NCBI GenBank assembly: GCA_905221605.1
Contig: CAJNDS010002815.1
Span: forward strand, 205,653 to 269,652
Source: Symbiodinium natans
Lineage: Eukaryota; Sar; Dinophyceae; Suessiales; Symbiodiniaceae
Length of the DNA stretch: 64,000 nucleotides
Direction: 5' to 3'
The notes beneath the pieces are model-generated. The model saw nothing but the letters and a program-made list of their open reading frames with translations. It was not told the origin of the DNA and did no database searches. Position numbers and translations under genes: made by a program. Positions 38,510-49,521 of this stretch are shown here, in pieces. The number at the start of each line of letters is the position of its first letter. Position 1 is the stretch's first letter.

Positions 38510-38984
38510 ATGGACTGAGAGTGAGGCAAACGGCTTAGGGCTTAGGGCTCTTGGATTTTGTGTTTTAATCCGCAATCCGAGGCTCAAAGCCGCCTGAACT
38601 CCCAAACCCTAATTCTCCAGGTATCCACCCAACTTGGCCTTCTTGTAGACGGACTCGCTTCTTCCACATCCCCCATGTGGGGGGTTGTCTCAGATTTGTG
38701 AACCACTGTACGCTTGGAGAACGATGCCCTCTCCCATGCGCAAATTCAAAAGACCGAACTCGCCATCGAAACTTGTATGACCGAGCGGTCCCATAATCCA
38801 CGTCCCATCTAGGTTTTGGAGTTTATGCTGTCCCATCAGGCAGGAGAGCTCCTTGCACAACTGAAGTGGGTCTTGATCAAAATTGTGATTCCATGTTAGT
38901 TCCCAAGGGAGGGTCCCGGAGGGACCCTAGTTAGGGGAAGCTACCATCCCGACACCCTGGAAACCATAAGTTTCCAGCACCAGC

Positions 38985-39120
38985 TCTTTTCAGGAAAAGC
39001 TGTTCACGCCGCGACCTTGCTTGCAGATGGCAGCTGGGAACAGTCTGAGCAGGACGGGCGGCGTAGAAGGATTGATGGCAAAGGTGAATACAGTGTGGTG
39101 AGTTCCCGAAATTTAAACAA
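38985..39120 (+). CDS. Weak exon candidate
   Basis: After CTTGCTTGCAG: DGSWEQSEQDGRRRIDGKGE and YSVV. The minus-strand open frame over the same DNA is considered a shadow. Confidence 0.35.
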
Positions 39121-39642
39121 GCGTCCCTTTTTTGGGGGGGTACCCTAAAACACGGGGGCCGCCTCATTATCACGACCGCCCATAGTTTAGAGAAACTCTG
39201 GGCTGCGTGATTCAATGGTGCATTCAGTGTGTTGCTGCTTGGAAAGCCTCAAGAGCAATACCACCTCGTAGGGTTTAGGGTTTCGGGTTTAGGGTCTAGG
39301 GCTTAGGGATGTGTGCGCGTGTGTGTGTGTGTGTGACATGTGCAGCAGTCAGGGCGCGCTGGGGAAGCTGGTCGCCATCGTCGACCTCCTCACAGGCACC
39401 TGTCTCATTTCGAGATTGCAGCACAGTTACTCGTAATTGTTTATTGATGTCTACTGTACTGCAGTGTGCCACATGCATGCATGGCATTCGCCAGTTTAGA
39501 TTTGAAACCTGGTGGCAACTGACTTGTACCTTTCTTTGTACCATCGTCCGATTGCATCGCAAGCTAGTCACGCGACCGTGGTTTGCCTTCACATGAGGCC
39601 AAGCAGTAGATAGAGTAGAAGAACAAGCCTCTGCGGTTCAGA

Positions 39643-40290
39643 GTGTTTAGCTCACGCACAGGTCAGTGGCGGTCGGAGAGCAAGCCGTTCTTCTGGGAGG
39701 CAGCGAAGTTCCTGAGAGGATGCGGCGAGTCAGTCGCTGCTCGAGTTCAGGCTCTCTGCGAGGACAAAATCACGAAGTGTGTGCAGTCCTGGGGGTCATG
39801 TGCCAGCCGCCACCCTGCTGGCCCAACTCGAGACACGTTGTGGCTGGTGTTGCGGTTGCACTGCCTGGCCTCGGCCCGCACAAGCACCCATACCATCGCG
39901 TCCGACCCGGTGGTGATGAGCTTCCACAGCCTCTTGACGAAATCCAAGTACGGCTACGACTTCCCAGGCAGGGGCAGCCGGGTTGCCGTTCAGGAACGAT
40001 GATAAGTGACCAGAGGATGGTTTTCGAATTGCACAACACGTATAGAACAAGAGAAATGGCGACCTAACTCAGGTAACGTAATTTCAAAACCCTTAACAGC
40101 AACCCAGTCCAGGGGGCTTGGGAAAGTGCTGGTCCTCGACTTATCGCAAAAAGAGCATTGGGGGTTTTGTTCGCCACGATTCCAACAGGTTGGCATCCAC
40201 AGGGACCTTAAAACCCCCAAGCCCCGGAAGGTCACAGCGACCTTTTCCGGGAGGTGGACAACCAGTACTTCTGGGAGTACTTGGTGGGCC
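39643..40290 (+). CDS. Unresolved coding block
   Basis: After CACGCACAG, one frame reads FFWEAAKFLRGCGESVAARV and WLVLRLHCLASARTSTHTIA. A later segment (40228-40291) reads GHSDLFREVDNQYFWEYLVG and LLT, TGA, after a GGAAG acceptor. A canonical CTCAG|GTAAC donor at 40073 with GTAAC/GTCAC direct repeats suggests an introner at 40074-40229. How the front part connects is unclear. Confidence 0.45.
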
Positions 40291-40399
40291 TTTTGACTTG
40301 AGATACGGGCTCCGCCCATTGCTTCTGCAGCTTAGTTGGCCCAAAGGGCCAAAGAGGGTCTCGAGAGAGACCTCAAAGTCCTGCAGGATCCTACAGAAT

Positions 40400-42130
40400 A
40401 GCATTGTTACTGTTTATTACTATCATCAAGATTATGAAGATCATTAACATCATGATTGTAGTATTCTGAACTGTTCATGACTGTATTATGATCAGTATTG
40501 AGAATAGCAAAATACTGGTACTGCCAGTGTCGTGATGAATACGATGTGTAGTTCTCATATTTGCAGTAGGTTTAGGATCATTCATTATATTCTTTATATA
40601 GTTTCTCATCTTATCAGTATGGCAATATTACCACTTGTGGCGATTATCAATGTTATCAGTTTCTTACATGAATATTATTGATACATACAAAATATTTTTA
40701 TTGGTATCAATGTTAATGTTGAGTTTTTGGTAATATTGTTAACATGATTATTACTTGAAAACACATATTGCTAATAGTTTCAATATTGTTATTACTATTG
40801 ATATTGCTACTTTCCTTCTGATTAGTATTAACTAGTAGATTCATAATATGATAAAGAATATTTGACTGTTAGTAATATCAAGATAATTACCATTATGAAT
40901 GTCCTGTTTTCTGCTTGAGATTTTTAGTATTGCTAGTTATTTCTATTATTAGTAATTTTCTGAATATTAGCAATGTCAGTAATTTGAACTATTATAAATA
41001 TTCGTAATGTTGAAAAACATGACTAACCCTAACGCTGTTTTCTCTATATGGACATAGTGAAGATTATCAACGTTATGAATATGATGAGTATTCAGTATTA
41101 CTAAGACTGTTCAGGATATTCATACAACTATTAATACTATGAAAATTTTCATACTGGCATTTGTCTTGCCAACATTACAAATATTCATGTTTAAGGTTTT
41201 TCATGTTTCTTGTATTATTGGTATTGTACGATGAATATGGTTTATATTGTCAAATGTTCATATTATTCTTGTTCTTTTGCTTCTTAATATTCTTAATATT
41301 ATGAATATTAGGAACAGTATTAGTATCCAATTTTAGTGGTATCAATAGTGTTCTGAAAGCTGTTAACACCGTTACTATTTTGAAGATCGTTAATCTCATT
41401 GATATGTTTGATATCATTCATCTAATTAATTTCAGTAATTTCATTACTTTCAGTAATTTCATTAAGTTCATTAAGTTCTTGAATTTCATGAATTTGATTA
41501 GTTTCATTAAGAATTTGATTAGTTTCATTAAGTTCATTTTAGTTTCAGTAATTTCATTAATTTCATTAACTTAATTAGTTTCGTTAGTTTCATTAATTTC
41601 TTAACCTCATTAATCTCATTCATATTAATGTTATTACTGATAGTGTGAACATGATGAAAATTCCCATTATTCATAGCATTCATAATAGTATTAGTCATCG
41701 TTGACACTTTTGCATTATTTTTTAGTAGTACTAACTTTGAGCGCCTCCAGCTCATGCCGCTCACTTCGCAGGCAGACACAATAAGACACCAGCTCGCGAC
41801 GTTGGCCAGGCTCCAATGTTGGCCATGCGCATCCTATATTCAATGCTACGAATGTTTTGTTTATAAACATTCTGAATATATGTTTACTATGAACGTTAGT
41901 TCTATTCATATTAAAATCAATGTTGTTGATCTCATTCGTTTCCTGAATGTTCTTAAGCTTATTAATTTTGTGGTAGTTTGTTTTTCTATGAAGATGATGA
42001 TTCTACTCTGCTAATATTGTGATGGTTGTTAACATTGTTATGACTATTGATGTCATAATGGCACCCAATACTATGTGAACGTTACTCGCCGCATTATCGT
42101 AATCAACGTTACCAGCACCGTTTATTTTTA
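40400..42130. other. AT-rich island (1.7 kb)
   Basis: Composition switches sharply from GC-rich to predominantly A/T, made of degenerate ATT/ATA/TTC triplets (for example AGTTTCATTA repeats at 41400-41620), without telomere-like arrays. A short GC-normal segment (41745-41835) carries an open MPLTSQADTIRHQLATLARL. Looks like a decayed triplet satellite. No other gene seen. Confidence 0.85.
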
Positions 42131-42389
42131 TTCTAGGCATCCATGGCTCCCAAATGAATAGCGGTCTGAAGGGTGGACATGCCTGCCGGCGTACTCATCA
42201 ATACAGCTTCTGGCTCTAAACCCGAAACCCTAAACCCTAAGCCCTAAACCCTAAGCCCTAAACCCTCACCCTAAACCCTAAATCCTAAACCCTAAACCCT
42301 AATTAAACCCGAAACCCGAAACCCTAACCCCTAAACCCTAAACCCTAAACCCTATACCCTGCACCCTATTCCAAAGTCTCAGGTCTCTT

Positions 42390-43410
42390 CCACAACGATG
42401 CTGAAGTTGTTGCAAGACGGGCACTCCCCCAAGGCCATGAGCCTTCCGCCGTTTGCATGACTTCAGTGTTCAGGTCTGGCTCTTGGGCTTCCTTTTCACA
42501 GGTTTGAGGGGTAAGCGTTGTTAGTGCTTAACGTGCACATGGAGTTACTTCCCGCATTTAGATCCAAAGCCGAATTCCACCACCTTTTAGGCTACGGCAT
42601 GAAAGAGACCTTGTTCGTGCCTTCTTGTTTCAGTGCAGGTCCAGACTGGCGGCCTCACTTAGAAGATCTGGTTGGGCAGCACGTGCAAAAGAAGCCTGCT
42701 GTCGCCCTCCCACTTCTCGAGGATCTCGGCAGCTGGATGAAATCCTAGAGCGCATGTCTGAAGTAGCATAAAGTAGCAATGGTTCATCTTGGCCCCTGGA
42801 CTACCCTGGCAGCCCCAGGCACAGCAGTTACTGAAGGCTGGAAGCCCGTCTTCCCACAAGCTAACGATCAACATCTCTTTGCTCCAGCTGAATTAGTGGC
42901 ACTTTGGTCCTGCGACGCTCGCAAGCCGAAATGGCCCGCCACATTGAGGCAACTCCTGGCATTACGCGCGCAAAAACAAGAAGCAGGAGCCCTTCACCTC
43001 TGTTTTGACGCCCTTTCCTTGCTGTCTCTGGTACGGATGCTCCAGTCTTGAATACTCGGAGGCCCAAAGCTAGCCTTCCAACCCCTGCCACACCACCAGA
43101 TTCCCCCGCTCAACCCTCAACTCTCAAATGAAAACCCGAAACCCTCAACCCTCAACCCTCAACACTCAACACTCAACCCTAACCCCTGAACTCCAAACTT
43201 TGTGTTGCGTGGCGTTCCTGGAACGCAGGACGAGCCACGGCTCCGGCGCGCTTTTGAGGGGCATCTCTCCCAGTACTTGAAAGCAGGGGGAACCTCCAGC
43301 GACCTGCATCAGGCCGAACTTCGCTTTGAAGTTGTACAAGTTTGGGTCCCAATACCGTCTTGGCTGAAAGGCTTTGCTATGCTTTTGGGGGTGGGGGGGG
43401 TGGCCTAGGG
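42390..43410 (+). CDS. Several exon candidates, unknown
   Basis: 42395-42460 (MLKLLQDGHSPKAMSLPPFA). 42518-42748 (PAFRSKAEFHHLLGYGMKET). 42779-43051 (LFAPAELVALWSCDARKPKW, ATLRQLLALRAQKQEAGALH, LCFDALSLLSLVR), the best of the group. 43202-43370 (VPGTQDEPRLRRAFEGHLSQ). Frames are open and protein-like, but I cannot assemble or name them. Confidence 0.4.
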
Positions 43411-43489
43411 TTGCCCCCCCGGGACCTCTTGGGTGCCTCCCGCATTCCTCATTTTCGGCCTTTTGGTTTGGGGTGACCCGGGGGCCTTT

Positions 43490-43790
43490 TGGGGTGCCAT
43501 CGTTTGTGGTTTTGAAGGCGGATCTTTCTGCAGTACCGACTTGTTTAGACAAATAGCTCTGCACACTCAGAATTATATGCTGTCAAATATAGAGGTTGGG
43601 GTAGACTGAAACCCTAAACCCTAAACCTGAAACCCTAAACCCTAGACCCTAAACATTTGGCCGCCAGAGACGCAGTGGAATCTACGGAAGCTCGAGCATT
43701 GAAGCCCTTTTTGGGGGACGGGGCTTTGTGCGGTGCCAGCTTGTTCAGACGAACAGCTTTGTAAATTCAGAATGATATCGCGTACACTTT
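43490..43790. repeat. Local tandem duplication of about 200 bp
   Basis: ACTTGTTTAGACAAATAGC-TTCAGAATTATAT (43540-43580) recurs with substitutions as GCTTGTTCAGACGAACAGC-TTCAGAATGATAT (43738-43780), with a related lead-in sequence in both. Confidence 0.7.
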
Positions 43791-44077
43791 CTATTTCGTT
43801 TGTCTTGAGGGTTCAGTGTTTAGGGGTAGTTTTGTGGGAATGTGGGGTTCGGGGTGTAGTTTTTTTAGGGCTTGGAGGGTTCAGGGTTTGGGGTTGGGAT
43901 GGTTCAGGGCTCGGTCAGTGGCATTTTAGCAGTTCTAACGGTGCCGAATTGCGAGTCTGTTGTACATAGCAAGATACCCTGCAACTCTGGCCTCTGAACC
44001 CTAAACCCTAAACCCTAAACCCTAAACCCTAAACCCTTAACCCTTAACCCTAAACCCTAAACCCTCCTACGCCGCAG

Positions 44078-44183
44078 GTGCTCAAAAAGTATCCATGGCT
44101 TGCAGATGAGTCAGATGAGCTCCGCAAAAATAAGGCTGGGCAGCTGGTTGCATGGTTTGGATGGTTGGGCTCTAGCAGCTGGG
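44078..44183 (+). CDS. Exon candidate
   Basis: Acceptor ACGCCGCAG between two arrays, then VLKKYPWLADESDELRKNKA and GQLVAWFGWLGSSSW. Very protein-like. Unknown function. Confidence 0.6.
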
Positions 44184-44682
44184 TTTAGGGTTTAGGGTTT
44201 AGGGTTTAGGGTTTAGGGTTTAGGGTTTAGGGTTTAGGGTTTAGGGTTTAGGGTTTAGAGTTTAGGGTTTGTCGTTTAGGGTCTAGAGTCTAGGGTTAAG
44301 TGCTTCGAAACCCGAATTAAGCCCCACACCCTCAAGTCAAGCCCAGGACGAATAGAATGTAACTGTGCCTTCCCCGTGTGCCAGCACAGAGTCTGCCACG
44401 CCGCCACAAAAGGCAACAAGAAGCCCCAACTGCGCAAAAGGGCTGCCACATGGTCCCGAAAGGGAATCGGAATGCCCCAAAATCCCTAAGTCCCTAACCC
44501 CAAAATGTCATACGAAACCCATCCCGAAATTCCTTAGACACCTCGATGTCCCTAAACCCTAATCCCTAAGCCCCAGAATCCTTATACACCCCCTTGAACC
44601 ACACCCCTTGAACCACACCCCTTGAAACACCCCAGACACCCTAAACCCTGAACCCTCAACCCTCAACCCTAAACCCTGTTGG

Positions 44683-44712
44683 ATAATAAGTACCATGAAC
44701 CTCCAAGTAACC
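44683..44712. mobile_element. Right end of a family F element between CCCTAAA arrays
   Basis: GGATAATAAGTACCATGAACCTCCAAGTAA flanked on both sides by CCCTAAA repeats; no left end present. Confidence 0.75.
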
Positions 44713-44972
44713 CTAAACCCTAAACCCTCAACCCTAAACCCTAAACCCTAAACCCTAAACCCTAAACCCTAGACCCTGAACCCAGGAGCTGCGTCAAGCC
44801 ATTCCCGGACAAAGATCCTGACGTCGGGTGTAGGGCTTAGGGTTTTGGTTTAGGGCTTTAGGGTTTAGGGTTTAGGGTTTAGGGTTTAGGGTTTAGGGTT
44901 TCTGAGTTCCCATAATGAACCAAAAACCCTAAACCCTAAACCCTAGGCCCTAAACCCGAAACCCTAAACCAG

Positions 44973-45120
44973 GTACACTTGTTTAGTGAGTCTTTCTGTT
45001 CGCTGAAGATTGCGGCCCCCGAAGGCCAGGCCGGGCCTAGGGCAAGAGAAGATAAAGACTCAAAAGCACTTGCGGTACACCCTCGAGGAATTACGGCTTG
45101 GGGCTCAGAGTCCAGGGCTT
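44973..45120 (+). CDS. Exon candidate
   Basis: Acceptor AAACCAG, then VHLFSESFCSLKIAAPEGQA and later DKDSKALAVHPRGITAWG, TAG. Probably a terminal exon; unknown. Confidence 0.45.
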
Positions 45121-45189
45121 AGGTTCCTAAACCCCGAAACCCCAAAACACCCAAGCCCCCCCTGTCCCTCCTAAACCCTAAACCCGAAT

Positions 45190-45500
45190 TCCCCCCCCCC
45201 CCCCCCCCCGCTCCCCCCCCGCCAAAAAAAAAAAGTAATAACCCGAGAACCCCAACAGCAATCCTCGACCTCGACCCCAAGTCCACATTGGCCCAACTTT
45301 CCAGTGCTTCTCGGGGGCCTGGTAGAAGAGTGCAAGTTGCATCCTCTGGAACTCGAAGCTTTCAGTTGGATGCGCTTCGCTTCTAGGGACTTTGTACATA
45401 CGGCTTCTTTCATTTTTTAAATCCGAGCTGGCTGCAACACTCCTGGGCGCGACGGCCCTTCAACAGCTTATCCAGCCGCCTTCAAGATGTTCCCGCCCTG
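45190..45500 (+). CDS. Weak coding region after a C19-A11 block
   Basis: C19 with an A11 run at 45190-45234. Then two overlapping + frames: AILDLDPKSTLAQLSSASRG or VLLGGLVEECKLHPLELEAF, and 45424-45490 ELAATLLGATALQQLIQPPS. At least one is probably exonic. Confidence 0.4.
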
Positions 45501-45698
45501 ACCCCCCTAAACCCTAAACCCTAAACGCTAAACCCTAAACCCTAAACCCTAAACCCTAAACCCTAAACCCTAAACCCTAAACCCTAAACCTTAAACCCTA
45601 AACCCTATACCCTATACCCTAAACCCTATACCCTATACCTTGAACCCTGAACCCTGAACCCTAAGAGCCTTGAGCCGCCTGGGAATGTTCATATAGGG

Positions 45699-45800
45699 TT
45701 TGGAATAATGACTAAATAGTATTCAACTATGGTCCCTTGAAAGTTAGACGGTAATAACTCCCAAAGCCCTATTATAATTATTAAGGCCCCTATAGGTATG
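45699..45800. mobile_element. Family B element, copy 4
   Basis: ATAGGGTTTGGAATAATGAC ... AGTATTCAACTATGGTCCCTT ... AATTATTAAGGCCCCTATAGG. Confidence 0.8.
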
Positions 45801-45819
45801 CTTACTGCAACCGGCGTTG

Positions 45820-46100
45820 ATGGCTGGGTGTTGCATGCAGCTGCAACAGCTGCGCTGCTGTGACGGGGATTCACGCATCCAAATGCACGGAACCCTGAGC
45901 CCCAGCAGCCTGAGTAACATAGGGGGTCAACTACTCATAGTCTTCCCTTGTGGTCCCTTTGTAATTATACTACAACAACCCCCCAAAACCTCATTCTAAT
46001 TATTTCAGGCTCCCACATTAGCCTGAGTTCCCAAGTGGGACCGCAAGAGTGCTGCCCTGCAGAGACTCTTGTGGCTAGCGCACAAAGGAAGCTGCAGTAG
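45820..46100 (+). CDS. Two exons split by a family B intron
   Basis: 45820-45914 (MAGCCMQLQQLRCCDGDSRI, QMHGTLSPSSLS) joins 46028-46100 (SQVGPQECCPAETLVASAQR, KLQ, TAG) in frame when the element plus one copy of the 7-bp duplication GCCTGAG is removed. A second frame in the right exon is also open, so the assignment rests on the precise duplication. Short (56 codons) and probably the 3' part of a larger gene. Confidence 0.5.
45915..46020 (+). mobile_element. Family B element, copy 5, with 7-bp target duplication
   Basis: GCCTGAG lies at 45908-45914 and 46021-46027. The ends TAACATAGGGGG and CTCCCACATTA are inverted repeats. This gives the exact boundaries of the family. Confidence 0.85.
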
Positions 46101-46456
46101 TCTGTTGAGGAACCGTGGGTGACATGTGTAGTCGAGTCCGTATATAAAGTTAGATGAATTGTCGGGAAAGGAAAGCTCTTTGGATCATAACTTGTTTTTT
46201 TTAAATCTGGCGCATCACGGGAGGAAGCCCCCGAAGTGCGACCATCACCTGAACTTTGGACAAAGCTCGCTTGCTTGGGGTTTAGGGTCTAGGGTTTAGG
46301 GTGGCCGCCGACTTTCGTCGAACCTTCGTCCCTTCGTCGAAACTGCACCCCTCCTGGTTTTGGGTGCAACGTCTGGATCGATCATCGAATCATCTCCTTG
46401 CCAAGCACGTGCTCATGTTCCCGCACTCGTGACAACTCCTGGTTCCGGTTTTGTAA

Positions 46457-46566
46457 ATGGGTGGTTGTCAAAATTATGATCCCTTTTGGGGTACCCTAAA
46501 TATTAGGTGCCGTATTATAATAGGGACCCAAAAAGGGACCATAATTTTGACAACCACCCAAATGGA
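46457..46566. mobile_element. Family O element with about 40-bp inverted repeats
   Basis: GGTGGTTGTCAAAATTATGA-TCCCTTTTGGG at the left is matched almost perfectly at the right (CCCAAAAAGGGACCATAATTTTGACAACCACC). AAATG is duplicated at both sides. Young-looking MITE. Confidence 0.9.
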
Positions 46567-46599
46567 TATTGCGGGTGGGTGTCTCTTGTATTGTGGTTG

Positions 46600-46885
46600 C
46601 AGAAGGCTTGTTTGTATTGTGGCTGGAGAACGTCTCACTATTGATTTCCGATTATGATTCGGGTCCAGTTTTTTTTTGTTTTATCGGATTGTTCTTAACA
46701 AACATGATATATCAACCGAAACTGATCATACAAAGCATTGTTGATAAAGATATATAGATATTTTAGAGATTTATGTATTTATGTTTTTAAATAAATATAT
46801 ATATATACGATCACTCCTATTATTATGTCAGAGTCTGTCTGCTTTTTTTGAAGCTGGGATGTGATCATTATAAAATTCGTTGAGT
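46600..46885. other. AT-rich unassigned segment
   Basis: Includes ATAAATATATATATA at 46789-46806. No coding or repeat structure is recognised. Confidence 0.5.
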
Positions 46886-46886
46886 C

Positions 46887-47036
46887 CCCCTAAACCCTAA
46901 ACCCCTAAACCCCTAAACCCCTAAACCCCTAAACCCCTAAACCCCTAAACCCCTTAACCCCTTAACCCCTTAACCCCTTAACCCCTTAACCCCTTAAACC
47001 CTAAACCCTAAACTCCAAACCCCAAACCCTAAACAC
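46887..47036. repeat. Array switching from CCCCTAAA to CCCCTTAA octamers
   Basis: About seven CCCCTAAA octamers are followed by six uniform CCCCTTAA octamers and then ordinary heptamers. Confidence 0.9.
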
Positions 47037-47039
47037 CCT

Positions 47040-47660
47040 TTAAAGGGACGAGGTTGCGACACCACCCGGCAGATGCCAGATCATCGAAGCAGCCGGCAGG
47101 GGACGCCAAAAGCGGAGGGCTCAGTGGCTTTTGGGTTTATGGTTTAGGGTTTGGGGTTCTTGGGTTTGGGGTTTGAGGTTTGGGTTTGAGGTTTGAGGTT
47201 TGAGGTTGGTGTTTAAGTTCGGGGTTGAAGGTTTATGAGGTCTACATCCGTGCAGTCCCAACAAGCGTTTTGGCGCGAAGCCCGAAGGCCTTAAACAATT
47301 TGTAGGGGGTTTAGGGTTCAGGGTTCAGGGTTTAGGGTTCAGGGTTTAGGGTTTAGGGTTTAGGGTTTAGGGTTTAAGGTTTAGGGCACAGGGGGCATTC
47401 GTGTGCAGCTCATGCCACCCTTGCAGGGAACTGCCAGCTCATGTTTAGGGGCACCCAAACCTACAAACCACAAACCCTGCCTAGAGAAGCCACTTCTGGG
47501 GTTAGGGTTTAGGGTTTAGGGTTTAGGGTTTTGGGTTTTGGGTGTTGGGTTTTGGGTTTTGGGTTGTGGGTGTTGGGGACAACTTTGAGGTTGCTTCTTA
47601 TACTCAATACTCCATGCATCGCATCGTGTCCCAGGCAGCTCGACATATGTGTTGGGGTAC
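47040..47660. other. No definite gene; arrays with unusual variants
   Basis: 47135-47220 has TTTGAGG variants; 47525-47575 has GGGTTTTGGGTGTTGG-type variants. Short non-array segments between (47230-47310, 47395-47500, 47580-47660) show no convincing frame. Confidence 0.5.
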
Positions 47661-47949
47661 CCTTAGCCCTAAACCCTAAACCCTAAACTCTAAACCCTAA
47701 ACCCTAAACCCCAAACCCAAAACCCTAAACCCTAAACCCTAAACCCTAAACCCTAAACCGGGGCGTGTGGAAGATCCTCTGCTCTTATAGCTTCAATGTG
47801 CATAGCAAGGGGGGGGGGCGATGCTGAAGCCAGGAGGAGTCTATCTGACTTTTAGGGCACTTTGTGTGTGTGTGTGTGTGTTCCACAAAGGGCGCAAAGC
47901 CTAGCTATCTGTACATGCTGTGCAGCATGTAATGTACAAATATGCTAGG

Positions 47950-48054
47950 ATACGGAGTAGGCTCTTGTTTCCTTTTTTTAGGGTTGGGGTTCCTCATAAT
48001 CCCCTTTTCACCAAAAAAGGATACCCTTTTTATTCCTAGGTTACTCCTGATTCT
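47950..48054. mobile_element. Family N element, copy 3
   Basis: CTAGGATACGGAGTAGGCTC at the left, GGTTACTCCTGATTCTAG at the right; the ends are inverted repeats. Confidence 0.8.
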
Positions 48055-48124
48055 AGTATGTGTTTGGGCGGGCTTTGCAGCGGTGTGATGGCCACTTGGC
48101 ACAGTACGAAAACCCAAACCCTTC

Positions 48125-48262
48125 TTACTTGGAGGTCCATGGTACTTATGAACCAATTAGAACTGTACTTCTCACTGTGCTTGTAACCATACTAGGGCAC
48201 TTGCAAGTGGGTTATAAGCACAGTTGTAATTGGTTAATAAGTACCATGAACCTCCAAGTAAA
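48125..48262. mobile_element. Family F inverted-repeat element, complete copy
   Basis: TTACTTGGAGGTCCATGGTA at the left and ACCATGAACCTCCAAGTAA at the right, about 137 bp. The exon-like FGRALQRCDGHLAQYENP lies just before it. Confidence 0.9.
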
Positions 48263-48485
48263 CCCTGAACCCTAAACCCTAAACCCTGAACCCTCAACCC
48301 TAAACCCTAAACCCTAAACCCTAAACCCTAAACCCTAAACCCTAAACCCTAAACCCTAAACCCTAAACCCTAAACCCTAAACCCTAAACCCCGACTCTTA
48401 ACCCTAAACCCCAAACCCCAAACCTTAAACCCTAAACCCCCAAACCCTAAACCCTAAACCGTACACCCTAAACCCTAACCCCTAA
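48262..48485. repeat. CCCTAAA array
   Basis: Begins directly at the right end of the family F element. Mostly perfect heptamers, with CCCCAAA and CCCTTAAA variants towards the right. Confidence 0.95.
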
Positions 48486-48687
48486 ACCACAAGGGAAGCC
48501 CTATTGTTTGGAGGCCCCGCAGATCTGGGCCCGAAACCCTAAGCTTTGTAGGGCCTAGAGTGGGCCCTTCCTCCCTTGATTCAGGGCCTGGGGTCCCAGG
48601 GTTTAGGGTTTTAGGGTTTAGGGTATTTCGGGTATCTAGGGTCTTTAGGGTATTTAGGGTATTTCGGGTTTGAGTTTTTTTTAGGGT

Positions 48688-48740
<53 letters not shown>

Positions 48741-48776
48741 GTTTGAGGGTTGAGGTTTGAGGGTTTAGGGCAAGTT

Positions 48777-48860
48777 TGAGGCTCGACTTGGTATTGCTGC
48801 CCTTCGTCGCAGCCCGATCGGCAGCTTGCAAGCATTGGAGGCCCTCTACCCGCCGCCCCG
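48777..48860 (+). CDS. Exon candidate
   Basis: EARLGIAALRRSPIGSLQAL, EALYPPPRAR, between a TTGAGGG array (48680-48770) and a CCGCCCCCGCCCC / G15 segment. Confidence 0.45.
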
Positions 48861-49054
48861 CGCCCGCCCCCGCCCCTAAAAAGGGTGGGGGGGGGGGGGG
48901 GCCCGAACAACCCTAAACCCTAAACCCTAATCCCTAATCCCTAAACCTTAATCCCCTGAAAGAATAGCGAAAACCCTCACATACTACACCCTGAAACCTG
49001 AAGTCCCTGTGAGGTGATTTGGTTTGTTTGGTTTGCTTGCCCTCGTCCCTTATT

Positions 49055-49155
49055 TCCGGATTCCCTGAAACAAAGGCAGAGCCAGAACAAGCAGAAGAAA
49101 ACATCTCCGCCCTTGTTGTGTGCCTTGCGAAAGCTGGCAACTTGTCATGAAACGG
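49055..49155 (+). CDS. Exon candidate
   Basis: ETKAEPEQAEENISALVVCL, AKAGNLS, TGA. Another + frame covering 49014-49295 is open but less protein-like. Confidence 0.4.
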
Positions 49156-49429
49156 TGCCTGTCTTCCTACAAACAAAGGGCTTAGCGCATAGTGAGGGTT
49201 ATCCTCTTCTCATTTGTAGCAAGCTGCGTCCCCAGGACTCGTGTTTAGTTGCCTATCATCCAGAATATTCCGAAACCCTAGACCCTAAACCCTAAATCCT
49301 CAATTCTAAACCCGAAACCCTGAATCCTAAACCCTAGGCCCTGGAGTCCCAGGGTCTCCGACTTGTCTCCTAAAGGCCCCGATTGACATAACAGGTCTGT
49401 GGGTAGGGTTCAGGGTTACCCGAACCCTA

Positions 49430-49483
49430 ATGCATGATCTACGCCGCAGCAAACGACTGCCCGAACATCACGGGCGAACCGAA
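49430..49483 (+). promoter_or_regulatory. Upstream block shared by the MFS and DUF5692-like genes, copy 1
   Basis: GCATGATCTAYGCCGCAGCA, GACTGCCCGAACA and CGGGCGAACCGAAC are repeated at 52836-52889 with about six differences in 54 bp. Each copy lies roughly 90-115 bp before the first ATG of a complete gene. The GCCGCAG within it could be a trans-splice acceptor (dinoflagellate mRNAs receive a spliced leader); that role is inference. Confidence 0.6.
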
Positions 49484-49521
49484 CTCCATATTTGCCCCAG
49501 CCAGGTAGCGTTGAACCCTCC

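Noticed and set aside
38931-39215. Minus-strand 94-codon ORF
   Set aside because: The + strand reading has a splice acceptor and better residue pattern; all other genes are on +.
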